5,253 nucleotides of DNA, taken from NCBI GenBank assembly GCA_964355545.1, contig CAYHEK010000088.1, forward strand, positions 1 to 5,253, read 5' to 3'. A program made the position numbers and the translations under genes. The first letter of the stretch is position 1, and each line of letters begins with the position of its first letter. Of this stretch, positions 1 through 5,174 are shown piece by piece. A model generated the notes under the pieces. The model did no database searches. It saw only the letters and a program-made list of their open reading frames with translations, and was not told the origin of the DNA. This stretch comes from JAPLGE01 sp964355545 (lineage in GTDB: Bacteria > Bipolaricaulota > Bipolaricaulia > UBA7950 > UBA9294).

Positions 1-2
1 CC

Positions 3-107
3 TTCGGGGAGCGCGAAGCGGCGCACGGGGGCCTTTCTCGCTTCAGCGGGCAGGTTCTGCCGATCCTCTTCGGCTACAACAACTGGTCTCCCAAGTTCGG
101 GTCGTGA
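3..107 (+). CDS. C-terminal fragment of an unidentified protein (5' end outside window)
   Basis: An open frame enters from the left edge and ends at TGA 105-107, giving 34 visible residues that finish with GQVLPILFGYNNWSPKFGS. About 29 of the 34 codons end in G or C, matching the coding bias of the hox genes, which supports real coding. I do not recognise the family from this tail. It is moderately hydrophobic and aromatic near the end, with no cysteine motif or obvious membrane helix. It lies on the same strand as the hox genes but 202 bp upstream of hoxU, so it is probably a separate transcription unit or the distal end of a preceding operon. No canonical terminator with a T-run follows it. 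Confidence is for its being coding, not for any function. Confidence 0.55.
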   Translation, partial: FGEREAAHGGLSRFSGQVLPILFGYNNWSPKFGS

Positions 108-219
108 ACGGGACACGCGCTGAGGGGAAGGGGAGAGATGAGAGGGCGTTCGGAGGACGTAGAGGCACGCGAGGAGGGACGCCTCGCCGTCGTCCGCGGC
201 GCCTCGTGGCCGGTGTGAT

Positions 220-235
220 GAGCGGGAACCCGCTC
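220..235. promoter_or_regulatory. 16-bp perfect palindrome, possible operator
   Basis: GAGCGGG-AA-CCCGCTC is a perfect 7-bp inverted repeat around a 2-bp centre, ending 74 bp before the hoxU start. As DNA it has the size and symmetry of a dimeric repressor or activator site. As RNA it could fold as a 6-bp stem with a GAAC tetraloop. No regulator gene lies in the window to pair with it, and in DNA this rich in G+C such a palindrome could arise by chance. Confidence 0.3.
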
Positions 236-252
236 TCCGAGAAGGGCGAGAG

Positions 253-282
253 AGGAGAATGAGGCGGCGGCCTCGTTCTCCT
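253..282 (+). other. 13-bp hairpin in hoxU leader
   Basis: Left arm AGGAGAATGAGGC (253-265) pairs with right arm GCCTCGTTCTCCT (270-282) around a GGCG loop. Twelve pairs are Watson-Crick and one is a T-G wobble (260/275). No T-run follows (the next bases are GATCCGTG), so it is not a standard intrinsic terminator. It ends 27 nt before the hoxU start. The left arm contains an SD-like AGGAG and the right arm its complement, so the stem would hide that AGGAG in RNA. It could be a leader regulatory structure, an mRNA-stabilising 5' stem, or an atypical terminator for the upstream gene. Confidence 0.5.
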
Positions 283-296
283 GATCCGTGAAGGAA

Positions 297-304
297 GGGG
301 GGAG
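297..304 (+). promoter_or_regulatory. Ribosome binding site supporting the TTG start of hoxU
   Basis: A purine tract, GGGGGGAG, ends 5 nt before TTG 310. An in-frame TGA at 289-291 rules out any start further upstream, and no ATG or GTG lies between that stop and the TTG. The next in-frame candidate (GTG at codon 13) would cut into the first beta strand of the ferredoxin domain. This site therefore fixes the rare TTG start. Confidence 0.75.
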
Positions 305-309
305 TCGGA

Positions 310-1008
310 TTGGAGGAGATCGTCCTAACGATCGACGGGCTTGAGGTGCGCGCTCGGGCGGGGAAGACGATCCTCGAGGTCGCGAAGTCTAACGGGATCC
401 GCATTCCTACGCTCTGTCACCTCGAGGGAGTGTGCGACATCGGGGTCTGCCGTGTGTGCCTCGTCGAGGTCAAGGGGCAGGTGGTCCCGGCGTGCGTCAC
501 GCAGGCCGCGGCGGGGATGGAGGTCGAGACGAAGACGGAGCGCGTGAAGGAGCTTCGGCGCACGGTCCTCGAGCTTCTCTTCGCCGAGCGGAACCACATC
601 TGCGCGGTCTGCGTCTCGAACGGCCACTGCGAGCTGCAGGATCTCGCCTGCGAACTGGAGATGCAGTCGGTCCGCGTTCCATACGTCTATCCTCGGCTTG
701 TGCTCGATGCGTCACACCCCCGCTTCCTCGTCGACCACAATCGCTGTGTCCTGTGCGGCCGTTGTGTTCGGGTCTGTGCCGAGGTCGAAGGCGCCCACAC
801 CTGGGGGATCGGCCGCCGTGGCGCCCGAGCGCGTGTGATCACGGACCTCGACGTGGAGTGGGGGGAGGCCGAGAGCTGCACCGGCTGCGGGAAGTGCGTC
901 CAGGCCTGCCCGACGGGCGCGATCGTCCTGAAGGGGAAGGCCCAAGCGGAGATGGTGAAAGACGCCGAACTCGTCCCGGACCTCGTGGAAAGGAGGGCCC
1001 GTGGCTAA
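310..1008 (+). CDS. hoxU: NAD-reducing [NiFe] hydrogenase diaphorase subunit HoxU
   Basis: HoxU is the iron-sulfur electron wire of the cytoplasmic Hox enzyme, linking the HoxYH hydrogenase module to the flavin subunit HoxF. It corresponds to the N-terminal part of complex I NuoG. At 232 residues it is full length for HoxU. Domains in order: a plant-type [2Fe-2S] ferredoxin fold with Cys36, Cys47, Cys50 and Cys62 (C-x10-C-x2-C-x11-C); a His/Cys [4Fe-4S] segment NHICAVCVSNGHCELQ (His96, Cys98, Cys101, Cys107), typical of HoxU; and a two-cluster ferredoxin domain with Cys146/149/152/156 and Cys190/193/196/200 (CTGCGKCVQACP). All expected cluster ligands are present. It starts with TTG, set by an SD 5 nt upstream and an in-frame stop just before it. 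The last 8 bases overlap hoxY. Its place at the front of the operon, away from hoxE and hoxF, is unusual. Confidence 0.95.
   Translation: MEEIVLTIDGLEVRARAGKTILEVAKSNGIRIPTLCHLEGVCDIGVCRVCLVEVKGQVVPACVTQAAAGMEVETKTERVKELRRTVLELLFAERNHICAVCVSNGHCELQDLACELEMQSVRVPYVYPRLVLDASHPRFLVDHNRCVLCGRCVRVCAEVEGAHTWGIGRRGARARVITDLDVEWGEAESCTGCGKCVQACPTGAIVLKGKAQAEMVKDAELVPDLVERRARG
989..997 (+). promoter_or_regulatory. Strong Shine-Dalgarno for hoxY inside hoxU
   Basis: AAAGGAGGG lies within the last codons of hoxU, 3 nt before GTG 1001 (4 nt counted from AGGAGG). It is a near-perfect anti-16S match and supports the GTG start that overlaps the hoxU stop by 8 bp, an arrangement that couples translation of the two subunits. 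Confidence 0.8.
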
Positions 1009-1537
1009 GGTGAAGGTGGCGACCGTCTGGCTCAGCGGATGCTCTGGCTGCCACATGTCCTTCCTCGACCTCGACGAGGCGCTCCTTACCCTCGCCGGAC
1101 GGATCGAGCTTGCGAACAGCCCCCTGACGGACCTGAAGGACTTCCCTGGCGCGGGCGTCGACGTGACCCTGGTCGAAGGGGCCGTGGCGAACGAGGAGCA
1201 GCGGGAGGTTGCCCACCGGCTGCGGGAGAAATCGCGCATCGTGATCGCCCTGGGGGACTGCGCGGTGACGGGGAACGTGCCGGGGATGCGCAACGGCATT
1301 CCACCGGACCGGCTGCTCGAAGCGGTCTACGGCCGGGAGCGGACCTCGAACGGCACCCTCCCCCGCGAGGACGTCCCGACGCTCCTCGAGCGGGTGCAGC
1401 CGCTCCACGAGGTGATCCCGGTCGACCTCTTCCTGCACGGCTGCCCTCCTCCGGCCGGCCTGATCGAGAAGGCGGTCTTGGCGCTCCTGGAAGGGAGGGT
1501 GCCCGCGCTCGTCGGACAGGACCTCAAGTTCGGGTGA
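1001..1537 (+). CDS. hoxY: [NiFe] hydrogenase small subunit HoxY
   Basis: HoxY is the small subunit of the hydrogenase module. It binds the proximal [4Fe-4S] cluster that takes electrons from the NiFe centre of HoxH and passes them to HoxU. It has 178 residues, the short single-cluster form typical of Hox enzymes. It lacks the twin-arginine signal and the C-terminal medial/distal cluster domain of membrane-bound uptake hydrogenases, so it is cytoplasmic. Four cluster ligands are visible: Cys14 and Cys17 in WLSGCSGCHMSFLD, Cys87 in LGDCAVTGN, and Cys148 in LHGCPPP. The GTG start is supported by a very strong SD. It overlaps hoxU by 8 bp and ends 10 bp before hoxH. Nothing is missing or broken. 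Confidence 0.95.
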   Translation: MAKVKVATVWLSGCSGCHMSFLDLDEALLTLAGRIELANSPLTDLKDFPGAGVDVTLVEGAVANEEQREVAHRLREKSRIVIALGDCAVTGNVPGMRNGIPPDRLLEAVYGRERTSNGTLPREDVPTLLERVQPLHEVIPVDLFLHGCPPPAGLIEKAVLALLEGRVPALVGQDLKFG

Positions 1538-1542
1538 AGGAG
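1536..1542 (+). promoter_or_regulatory. Ribosome binding site of hoxH
   Basis: GAAGGAG overlaps the hoxY stop codon (TGA 1535-1537) and lies 5 nt before ATG 1548, confirming the start of hoxH. Confidence 0.75.
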
Positions 1543-1547
1543 CGACG

Positions 1548-2969
1548 ATGGAACGAGAGATCCGAATCGAGCCGGTGACGCGCATCGAGGGACACGGGAA
1601 GATCACGGTCCATCTCGACCGAAAGGGGAACGTGAGCGACGCGCGCTTTCACGTGACCGAGCTGCGCGGGTTCGAGGAGTTCTGCGTGGGGCGCACGGTG
1701 TGGGAGATGCCGGTCCTGACGGCGAGGATCTGTGGGATCTGTCCCGTGAGCCACATCCTCGCCTCAGCGAAGGCGGGGGACGCCATCCTCGCGGTTCGCG
1801 TCCCCGAGGCGGCGCACCTTTTGCGACGACTGATGAACCTCGGCCAGATCGTTCAGTCCCACGCCTTGAGCTTCTTCTACCTTTCCGCACCAGACCTCTT
1901 CCTGGGGTGGTCGAGCGACCCGACGGTGCGGAACGTCCTCGGTCTCGCCGAGGCGAGGAGCGACCTCGTGCGGAAGGGGATTCGTCTCCGCGCCTTCGGG
2001 CAAGAGGTCATTGAACGCCTGGGTGGGAAGCGGATCCACCCGGCCTGGGCGGTTCCTGGCGGGGTGAACCGGCCGCTTGAGCGGCCGGACCGCGACTGGA
2101 TCCTGGCGCAGCTTCCTGAGGCGCTCGACACCACCCGCGGCACGCTCGACCTGTTCAAGGGTGCGTTCGCGACCGCGGAGGAGTGCGCCGACCTGGGTGA
2201 CTTCCCAAGCCTGTACATGGGCCTTGTCTCAAGAGAAGGGGCGTGGGAGCACTACAAAGGCGTCCTTCGCGTCGTGGACGCCGTGGGGAAAGTCCTCGTC
2301 GACGGCCTCGATCCGGCGCGGTACGAGGAGGTGCTCGCCGAGGCCTCGGAGGCCTGGAGCTACCTCAAGTTTCCCTACTACCGAGGCTTGGGCTACCCGC
2401 AGGGGATGTACCGGGTCGGGCCGCTCGCTCGGCTGAACCTGTGCGACCGCTTTGGGACGCCCGAAGCGGACGCCGAGCTTGAGGAGTTCCGCGGCCGGGG
2501 CTCCGGCCGGTCGGGGCGGGTCTTCGACTACCACTACGCGCGGCTCATCGAGATCCTCGCTTCCCTCGAGCAGATGAAGGAGGTCCTCAAGGACGAGCGG
2601 CTCCTCTCGCCGCGGGTGCGGGCTGAGGCCGGGATCAACGCCGAGGAAGGGGTCGGGGTTCACGAGGCTCCGCGCGGGACCCTCATCCACCACTATCGCG
2701 TGGACCGAAACGGTGTCATCACCAGCGTGAACCTCATCGTCTCGACCGGCCACAACAACCTGGCGATGAATCGCTCGATTCTCGAGATCGCGCGGCGATT
2801 CATCCGGGGCGGCGCCTTCGACGAGGGGATCCTGAACCGCATCGAAGGTGGGATCCGGGCGTTCGACCCCTGCCTCTCCTGCTCCGTCCACGCCCTGGGG
2901 CGGCTTCCTCTCGTCCTTGAGGTCATGGGGCCCGCGGGGGAGGTCCGCCAGAGGTTGGTGCGGGACTAG
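1548..2969 (+). CDS. hoxH: [NiFe] hydrogenase large (catalytic) subunit HoxH, precursor form
   Basis: HoxH holds the NiFe(CN)2CO active site that reversibly cleaves H2. Its 473 residues are normal for HoxH. The N-terminus EPVTRIEGHGK includes conserved Glu14. The first nickel motif is RICGICPVSH with Cys62 and Cys65. The second, near the C-terminus, is DPCLSCSVH with Cys442 and Cys445. These four cysteines bind Ni, the latter of each pair bridging to Fe. After His448 a 25-residue tail (ALGRLPLVL...RLVRD) remains. Such tails are clipped after this histidine by a specific endopeptidase, here presumably HoxW, encoded directly downstream. Motif wording and genetic context fit group 3d (NAD-linked) rather than F420- or heterodisulfide-linked enzymes. 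Residues about 317-325 (RGRGSGRSG) form a short Gly/Arg/Ser-rich segment just before the conserved DYHYARLIEIL helix; its DNA is very GC-rich and self-complementary. Confidence 0.97.
   Translation: MEREIRIEPVTRIEGHGKITVHLDRKGNVSDARFHVTELRGFEEFCVGRTVWEMPVLTARICGICPVSHILASAKAGDAILAVRVPEAAHLLRRLMNLGQIVQSHALSFFYLSAPDLFLGWSSDPTVRNVLGLAEARSDLVRKGIRLRAFGQEVIERLGGKRIHPAWAVPGGVNRPLERPDRDWILAQLPEALDTTRGTLDLFKGAFATAEECADLGDFPSLYMGLVSREGAWEHYKGVLRVVDAVGKVLVDGLDPARYEEVLAEASEAWSYLKFPYYRGLGYPQGMYRVGPLARLNLCDRFGTPEADAELEEFRGRGSGRSGRVFDYHYARLIEILASLEQMKEVLKDERLLSPRVRAEAGINAEEGVGVHEAPRGTLIHHYRVDRNGVITSVNLIVSTGHNNLAMNRSILEIARRFIRGGAFDEGILNRIEGGIRAFDPCLSCSVHALGRLPLVLEVMGPAGEVRQRLVRD
2069..2088. repeat. Perfect 8-bp inverted repeat inside hoxH
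   Basis: CCGGCCGC-TTGA-GCGGCCGG is a perfect 8-bp stem with a 4-nt loop, all G:C, in the codons for GGVNRPLERPDRD. A related stem, CGGCCGG-GGCT-CCGGCCG, occurs at 2492-2509. The 11-mer TTGAGCGGCCG recurs at 3316-3326 in hoxW. Most likely this is by-chance structure in GC-rich coding DNA, but in RNA it would be a very stable hairpin in the message. Confidence 0.5.
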
Positions 2970-2970
2970 C

Positions 2971-3387
2971 GTGGACGTCGTGATCGGGATCGGAAACCCC
3001 CTTCGCCGGGACGACGGGATCGGCCCACGGGTCGCTCAGGCGCTTCGAGCCTCCTCGTCCGTCTTCGTCTGTGCGGTTCAGGAACTCGTCCCCGAACTTG
3101 TCCTTTGCCTTCGTGACTCAAGGCGCGTCTTGTTTGTCGACGCGGAAGTGAATGGTGCGGAGGTGCGCATAAGCCGAGTGAAGAAGGGGGCTGCGGGATG
3201 GGGGCACGATCTCGGTCCGAGAGGGCTTCTCAAGGTCGTCGCGCAGGCGTTCGGGAGCGCTCCGGAGGCCTTTTCCCTCTCGGTGCCCGGGTTCGACTTC
3301 GGCTACGGCGAGGGGTTGAGCGGCCGAGCGGCCGCGTTCCTTCCTCAGGCGATCGACGAGGCGTCTCAGTGGCTGCAAGGAACCTAG
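2971..3387 (+). CDS. hoxW: Hydrogenase maturation endopeptidase (HoxW/HycI-HybD family)
   Basis: This protease removes the C-terminal tail of the HoxH precursor once nickel is in place, closing the active site. Its 138 residues fit the M52 hydrogenase-protease family. The N-terminal signature VIGIGNPLRRDDGIG carries Asp15, matching the first metal ligand of HybD/HycI (Glu16/Asp16). Asp57 in LFVDAEVNG fits the second, and His79 in GWGHDLGP fits the third, so the nickel-sensing triad looks intact. I chose GTG 2971, one base after the hoxH stop, because the family fold begins there. The same frame stays open upstream to about 2848, but that stretch lies inside hoxH and has no family similarity. 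No good SD precedes it (the nearest GAGG is 16 nt away), so translation probably depends on ribosomes finishing hoxH. Codon use is a little more A/T-tolerant than in its neighbours. The symbol is inferred from context. Confidence 0.88.
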   Translation: MDVVIGIGNPLRRDDGIGPRVAQALRASSSVFVCAVQELVPELVLCLRDSRRVLFVDAEVNGAEVRISRVKKGAAGWGHDLGPRGLLKVVAQAFGSAPEAFSLSVPGFDFGYGEGLSGRAAAFLPQAIDEASQWLQGT

Positions 3388-3412
3388 GTCTCTATGGCGA
3401 CAGAGCGTGAAC

Positions 3413-3419
3413 AGGAGGT
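3413..3419 (+). promoter_or_regulatory. Shine-Dalgarno favouring the GTG 3424 start of hoxE
   Basis: AGGAGGT is a perfect SD, with 4 nt between it and GTG 3424 (5 nt from GGAGG). Spacing matches the other strong sites in this operon (4-5 nt). The upstream in-frame ATG 3394 has only AAGGA at 3377-3381, 12 nt away. This site therefore favours a start 10 codons inside the longest frame. Confidence 0.65.
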
Positions 3420-3423
3420 AGCG

Positions 3424-3885
3424 GTGAGGCACGCGATGGAGAAGTACTCGGCCACCCGGGACAACCTGCTCGACATCCTCTACGAGATCCAGGCGGCGGA
3501 GCCACGGCACTGCTTGACTTTGGAGGCCCTGCGGGCCGTGGCCGACTACCTGGGGATGCCGCAGGCCGAGGTGATGGACGCGGCGAGCTTCTACTCGATG
3601 TACAGCTTCACCCCGCGGGGGAGACACATCGTCCGCGTCTGCGTCTCGCCTCCCTGTCGCCTCTTTGGAGGAGAGCCGCTCCTCGCGGCCCTCAAGAAGC
3701 TGCTCGGGGTCGAGGTCGGAGAGACGACGCCGGACGGGGCGTTCACCTTGGAGACCTCGAGCTGCCTGGGGGCATGCGAGGTCGCTCCGGCGATGATGAT
3801 CGACGAGGAGCGCTACGGGAGCTTGACGGAGGCGGAGCTCCGCGACGTGATCGAGCGGGTGAGGAGGACGGATGCGACGCGCTAG
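3424..3885 (+). CDS. hoxE: NAD-reducing hydrogenase subunit HoxE, NuoE-like [2Fe-2S] protein
   Basis: HoxE is a thioredoxin-fold [2Fe-2S] subunit related to complex I NuoE. It joins HoxF and HoxU in the diaphorase module, where it is thought to tune electron flow to NAD(P) or ferredoxin. From GTG 3424 it has 153 residues; from ATG 3394 it would have 163. The helical N-terminal part (MEKYSATRDNLLDILYEIQ) is followed by FYSMYSFTPRG and the cluster ligands Cys73 and Cys78 (CVSPPC, C-x4-C), then Cys114 and Cys118 (CLGAC, C-x3-C) in GTG-start numbering. This is the complete NuoE signature. The GTG start is preferred for its perfect SD, and the 10 extra residues (MATEREQEVA) precede the conserved region. 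It overlaps hoxF by 14 bp. The partner HoxF is short and lacks its own thioredoxin-like domain, so this protein would be the complex's only such domain. Confidence 0.92.
   Translation: MRHAMEKYSATRDNLLDILYEIQAAEPRHCLTLEALRAVADYLGMPQAEVMDAASFYSMYSFTPRGRHIVRVCVSPPCRLFGGEPLLAALKKLLGVEVGETTPDGAFTLETSSCLGACEVAPAMMIDEERYGSLTEAELRDVIERVRRTDATR
3861..3867 (+). promoter_or_regulatory. Ribosome binding site of hoxF inside hoxE
   Basis: GAGGAGG lies in the last codons of hoxE, 4 nt before ATG 3872, fixing the hoxF start within the 14-bp gene overlap. Confidence 0.75.
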
Positions 3886-5149
3886 GACGCAGGCGAAGGA
3901 CGAGCCGCGGATCGTGCTTGAGAACTGCGGAGCGATCGACCCGGAGAGCCTGGAGGAGGCGATCGCGGCGGGCGCTTACGAGGCCCTGGGAAAGGTGATC
4001 GAGGAGCAGATTTCTCCGCAGGAGGTGGTCGACGAGGTCACGCGGTCCGGCCTGCGCGGCCGCGGCGGGGCCGGCTTCCCGACGGGGAAGAAGTGGTCTC
4101 TCACCGCTCCCGGCCGGGAGCGGTATCTCATCTGCAACGCGGACGAGGGCGAGCCGGGCACGTTCAAGGACCGGCTGATCCTGGAGGGAGACCCGCACCA
4201 GGTGATCGAGGGGATGATCCTCGCCGGGTACGCGATCGGGGCAAGGCAGGGGTTTGTCTACATCCGCGGGGAGTACGCGCGATCGATCGATCGGATGACG
4301 CGCGCGATCGACCAGGCGCATGCCGCGGGGTTCTTGGGAGAGAAGATCCTGGGGTCGGGGATCTCCTTCGACCTTGCGGTCAAGCGAGGCGCGGGGGCGT
4401 ACGTCTGCGGGGACGAGACGGCCCTCATCGAGTCGATCGAGGGGAAGCGCGGCTTCCCGCGGGTGAAGCCTCCCTACCCTGGGGCGGTCGGCCTGTGGGG
4501 ACGGCCGACGGTCGTGAACAACGTGGAGACGCTTGCGAACGTCCCGGCGATCGTGAAGCGCGGGGCCGACTGGTTCCGCTCGTTCGGGACTCCGACCTCG
4601 CCGGGGACGAAGGTCTTCCTCATCCTGGGAGACGTCGAGCGCCCCGGCGCAGTGGAGGCAGAGATGGGGACGCCGCTCCGCACCCTCGTCTACGAGCACG
4701 GGGGCGGCGTGCGCGGCGGGAAGCGGTTCAAGGCCGCCCTGATTGGCGGGGCGGCCGGGGCGTTCGTGAGCGAGCGCGAGCTCGACGTCGCCATGGACTT
4801 CGACAGCCTGCGCACCCAGGCGAGCGCCGTCCTCGGATCGGGCTCTGTCCTCGTCCTGGGCGAGGCGGCCTCGCTCCCGGACCTCCTGGGTGGGGTGCTC
4901 GAGTTCTTCGAGCACGAGTCGTGCGGGCAGTGCACTCCCTGCCGGGCGGGGACCCCAGCGCTTGTGGCGATCCTCCGCCGCGCCCTCGGGAACGAGAGGC
5001 GAGGAGAAGACCTCGACCGGCTCGTTCGCCTCGCCCGGGTGATGCGGGACACCTCGCTCTGCCCGCTCGGGCAGTCGCCGGTCCTCCCGATCGAGAGCGC
5101 CCTGCGGCACTTCCGCGAGGAGTTCTTGACCTGCGCCGTGCGGGCGTAG
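3872..5149 (+). CDS. hoxF: NAD-reducing hydrogenase diaphorase flavin subunit HoxF (NuoF-like, short form)
   Basis: HoxF exchanges hydride with NAD(H) through FMN and passes electrons to the iron-sulfur chain. It has 425 residues. The segment RIVLENCGAIDPESLEE (13-29) is typical of the hydrogenase-type NuoF branch. FMN binding: GLRGRGGAGFPTGKKW (60-75) and NADEGEPGTFKDR (89-101). Nucleotide site: GAYVCGDETALIESIEG (175-191) and VNNVETLANVP (about 215-225). The C-terminal [4Fe-4S] ligands are Cys351, Cys354 and Cys357 in SCGQCTPC and Cys397 in SLCPLG. Classical HoxF proteins are over 500 residues because a thioredoxin-like [2Fe-2S] domain precedes this core. Here the core begins almost at the start codon, so the protein is NuoF-sized and relies on separate HoxE. 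The ATG is backed by an SD 4 nt away. hoxF ends the operon and faces a convergent gene 25 bp away. Confidence 0.95.
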   Translation: MRRARTQAKDEPRIVLENCGAIDPESLEEAIAAGAYEALGKVIEEQISPQEVVDEVTRSGLRGRGGAGFPTGKKWSLTAPGRERYLICNADEGEPGTFKDRLILEGDPHQVIEGMILAGYAIGARQGFVYIRGEYARSIDRMTRAIDQAHAAGFLGEKILGSGISFDLAVKRGAGAYVCGDETALIESIEGKRGFPRVKPPYPGAVGLWGRPTVVNNVETLANVPAIVKRGADWFRSFGTPTSPGTKVFLILGDVERPGAVEAEMGTPLRTLVYEHGGGVRGGKRFKAALIGGAAGAFVSERELDVAMDFDSLRTQASAVLGSGSVLVLGEAASLPDLLGGVLEFFEHESCGQCTPCRAGTPALVAILRRALGNERRGEDLDRLVRLARVMRDTSLCPLGQSPVLPIESALRHFREEFLTCAVRA

Positions 5150-5155
5150 GCCCGC
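5140..5155. terminator. Small GC hairpin at the hoxF stop, possible shared terminator
   Basis: GCGGGC-GTAG-GCCCGC is a 6-bp perfect stem whose loop contains the hoxF TAG stop. It sits between two convergent genes, where a bidirectional terminator would be expected. There is no T-run on either side, and a competing GCCC/GGGC pairing follows at 5150-5160, so this is weak; Rho-dependent termination is equally possible. Confidence 0.25.
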
Positions 5156-5174
5156 CGGGCTCGTCAGGAACGCC

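Larger units (their letters stand above)
138..291 (+). other. Chain of three overlapping leader mini-ORFs (speculative)
   Basis: Three tiny ORFs follow one another. ATG 138 to TGA 216-218 is 26 codons, after an AAGGGGAG tract at 128-135. ATG 218 to TGA 260-262 is 14 codons and shares a TGATG junction with the first. ATG 259 to TGA 289-291 is 10 codons, MRRRPRSPDP, shares an ATGA junction with the second, and is in frame with hoxU, ending 18 nt before its start. The two stop-start overlaps are typical of translational coupling, and the chain crosses the 253-282 hairpin. None has a recognisable product and all could be chance. Confidence 0.15.
108..309 (+). promoter_or_regulatory. hoxU upstream leader / probable promoter region
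   Basis: This 202-bp stretch separates the upstream gene from hoxU and is the only sizeable non-coding gap in the window, so the operon promoter most likely lies here. I see no convincing -35/-10 pair or sigma-54 (-24/-12) site, as is common in very GC-rich DNA. What is visible: a stem-loop at 169-187 (GCGAGG/CCTCGC, 7-nt loop), a palindrome at 220-235, a long hairpin at 253-282, three chained mini-ORFs (138-218, 218-262, 259-291), and purine-rich SD-like tracts. The motif GCCTCG occurs three times (181-186, 201-206, 270-275), so alternative pairings with the GAGGC segments are possible. That the region is regulatory is inferred from position. Confidence 0.45.

Noticed and set aside
201..220. 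Possible sigma-54 promoter (TGGCCGG...) upstream of hoxU
   Set aside because: The -24-like TGGC is present but no matching GC/TTGC element follows at the required spacing.
253..282. Calling the leader hairpin an intrinsic terminator of the upstream gene
   Set aside because: The stem is strong but the following bases are GATCCGTG, with no T-run, and it lies about 145 bp past the upstream stop codon. It is kept as an unspecified leader structure.
2848..2970. Upstream extension of the hoxW reading frame to an ATG at 2848
   Set aside because: The extension lies wholly inside the hoxH 3' end, including codons of the second nickel motif. It gives a low-complexity Ser/Arg/Gly-rich sequence with no protease similarity. 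The family signature starts right after GTG 2971.
4281..4292. GATCGATCGATC micro-repeat in hoxF
   Set aside because: It encodes part of a normal RSIDR helix segment. Three copies of a 4-mer are too short to be a meaningful repeat or site cluster.
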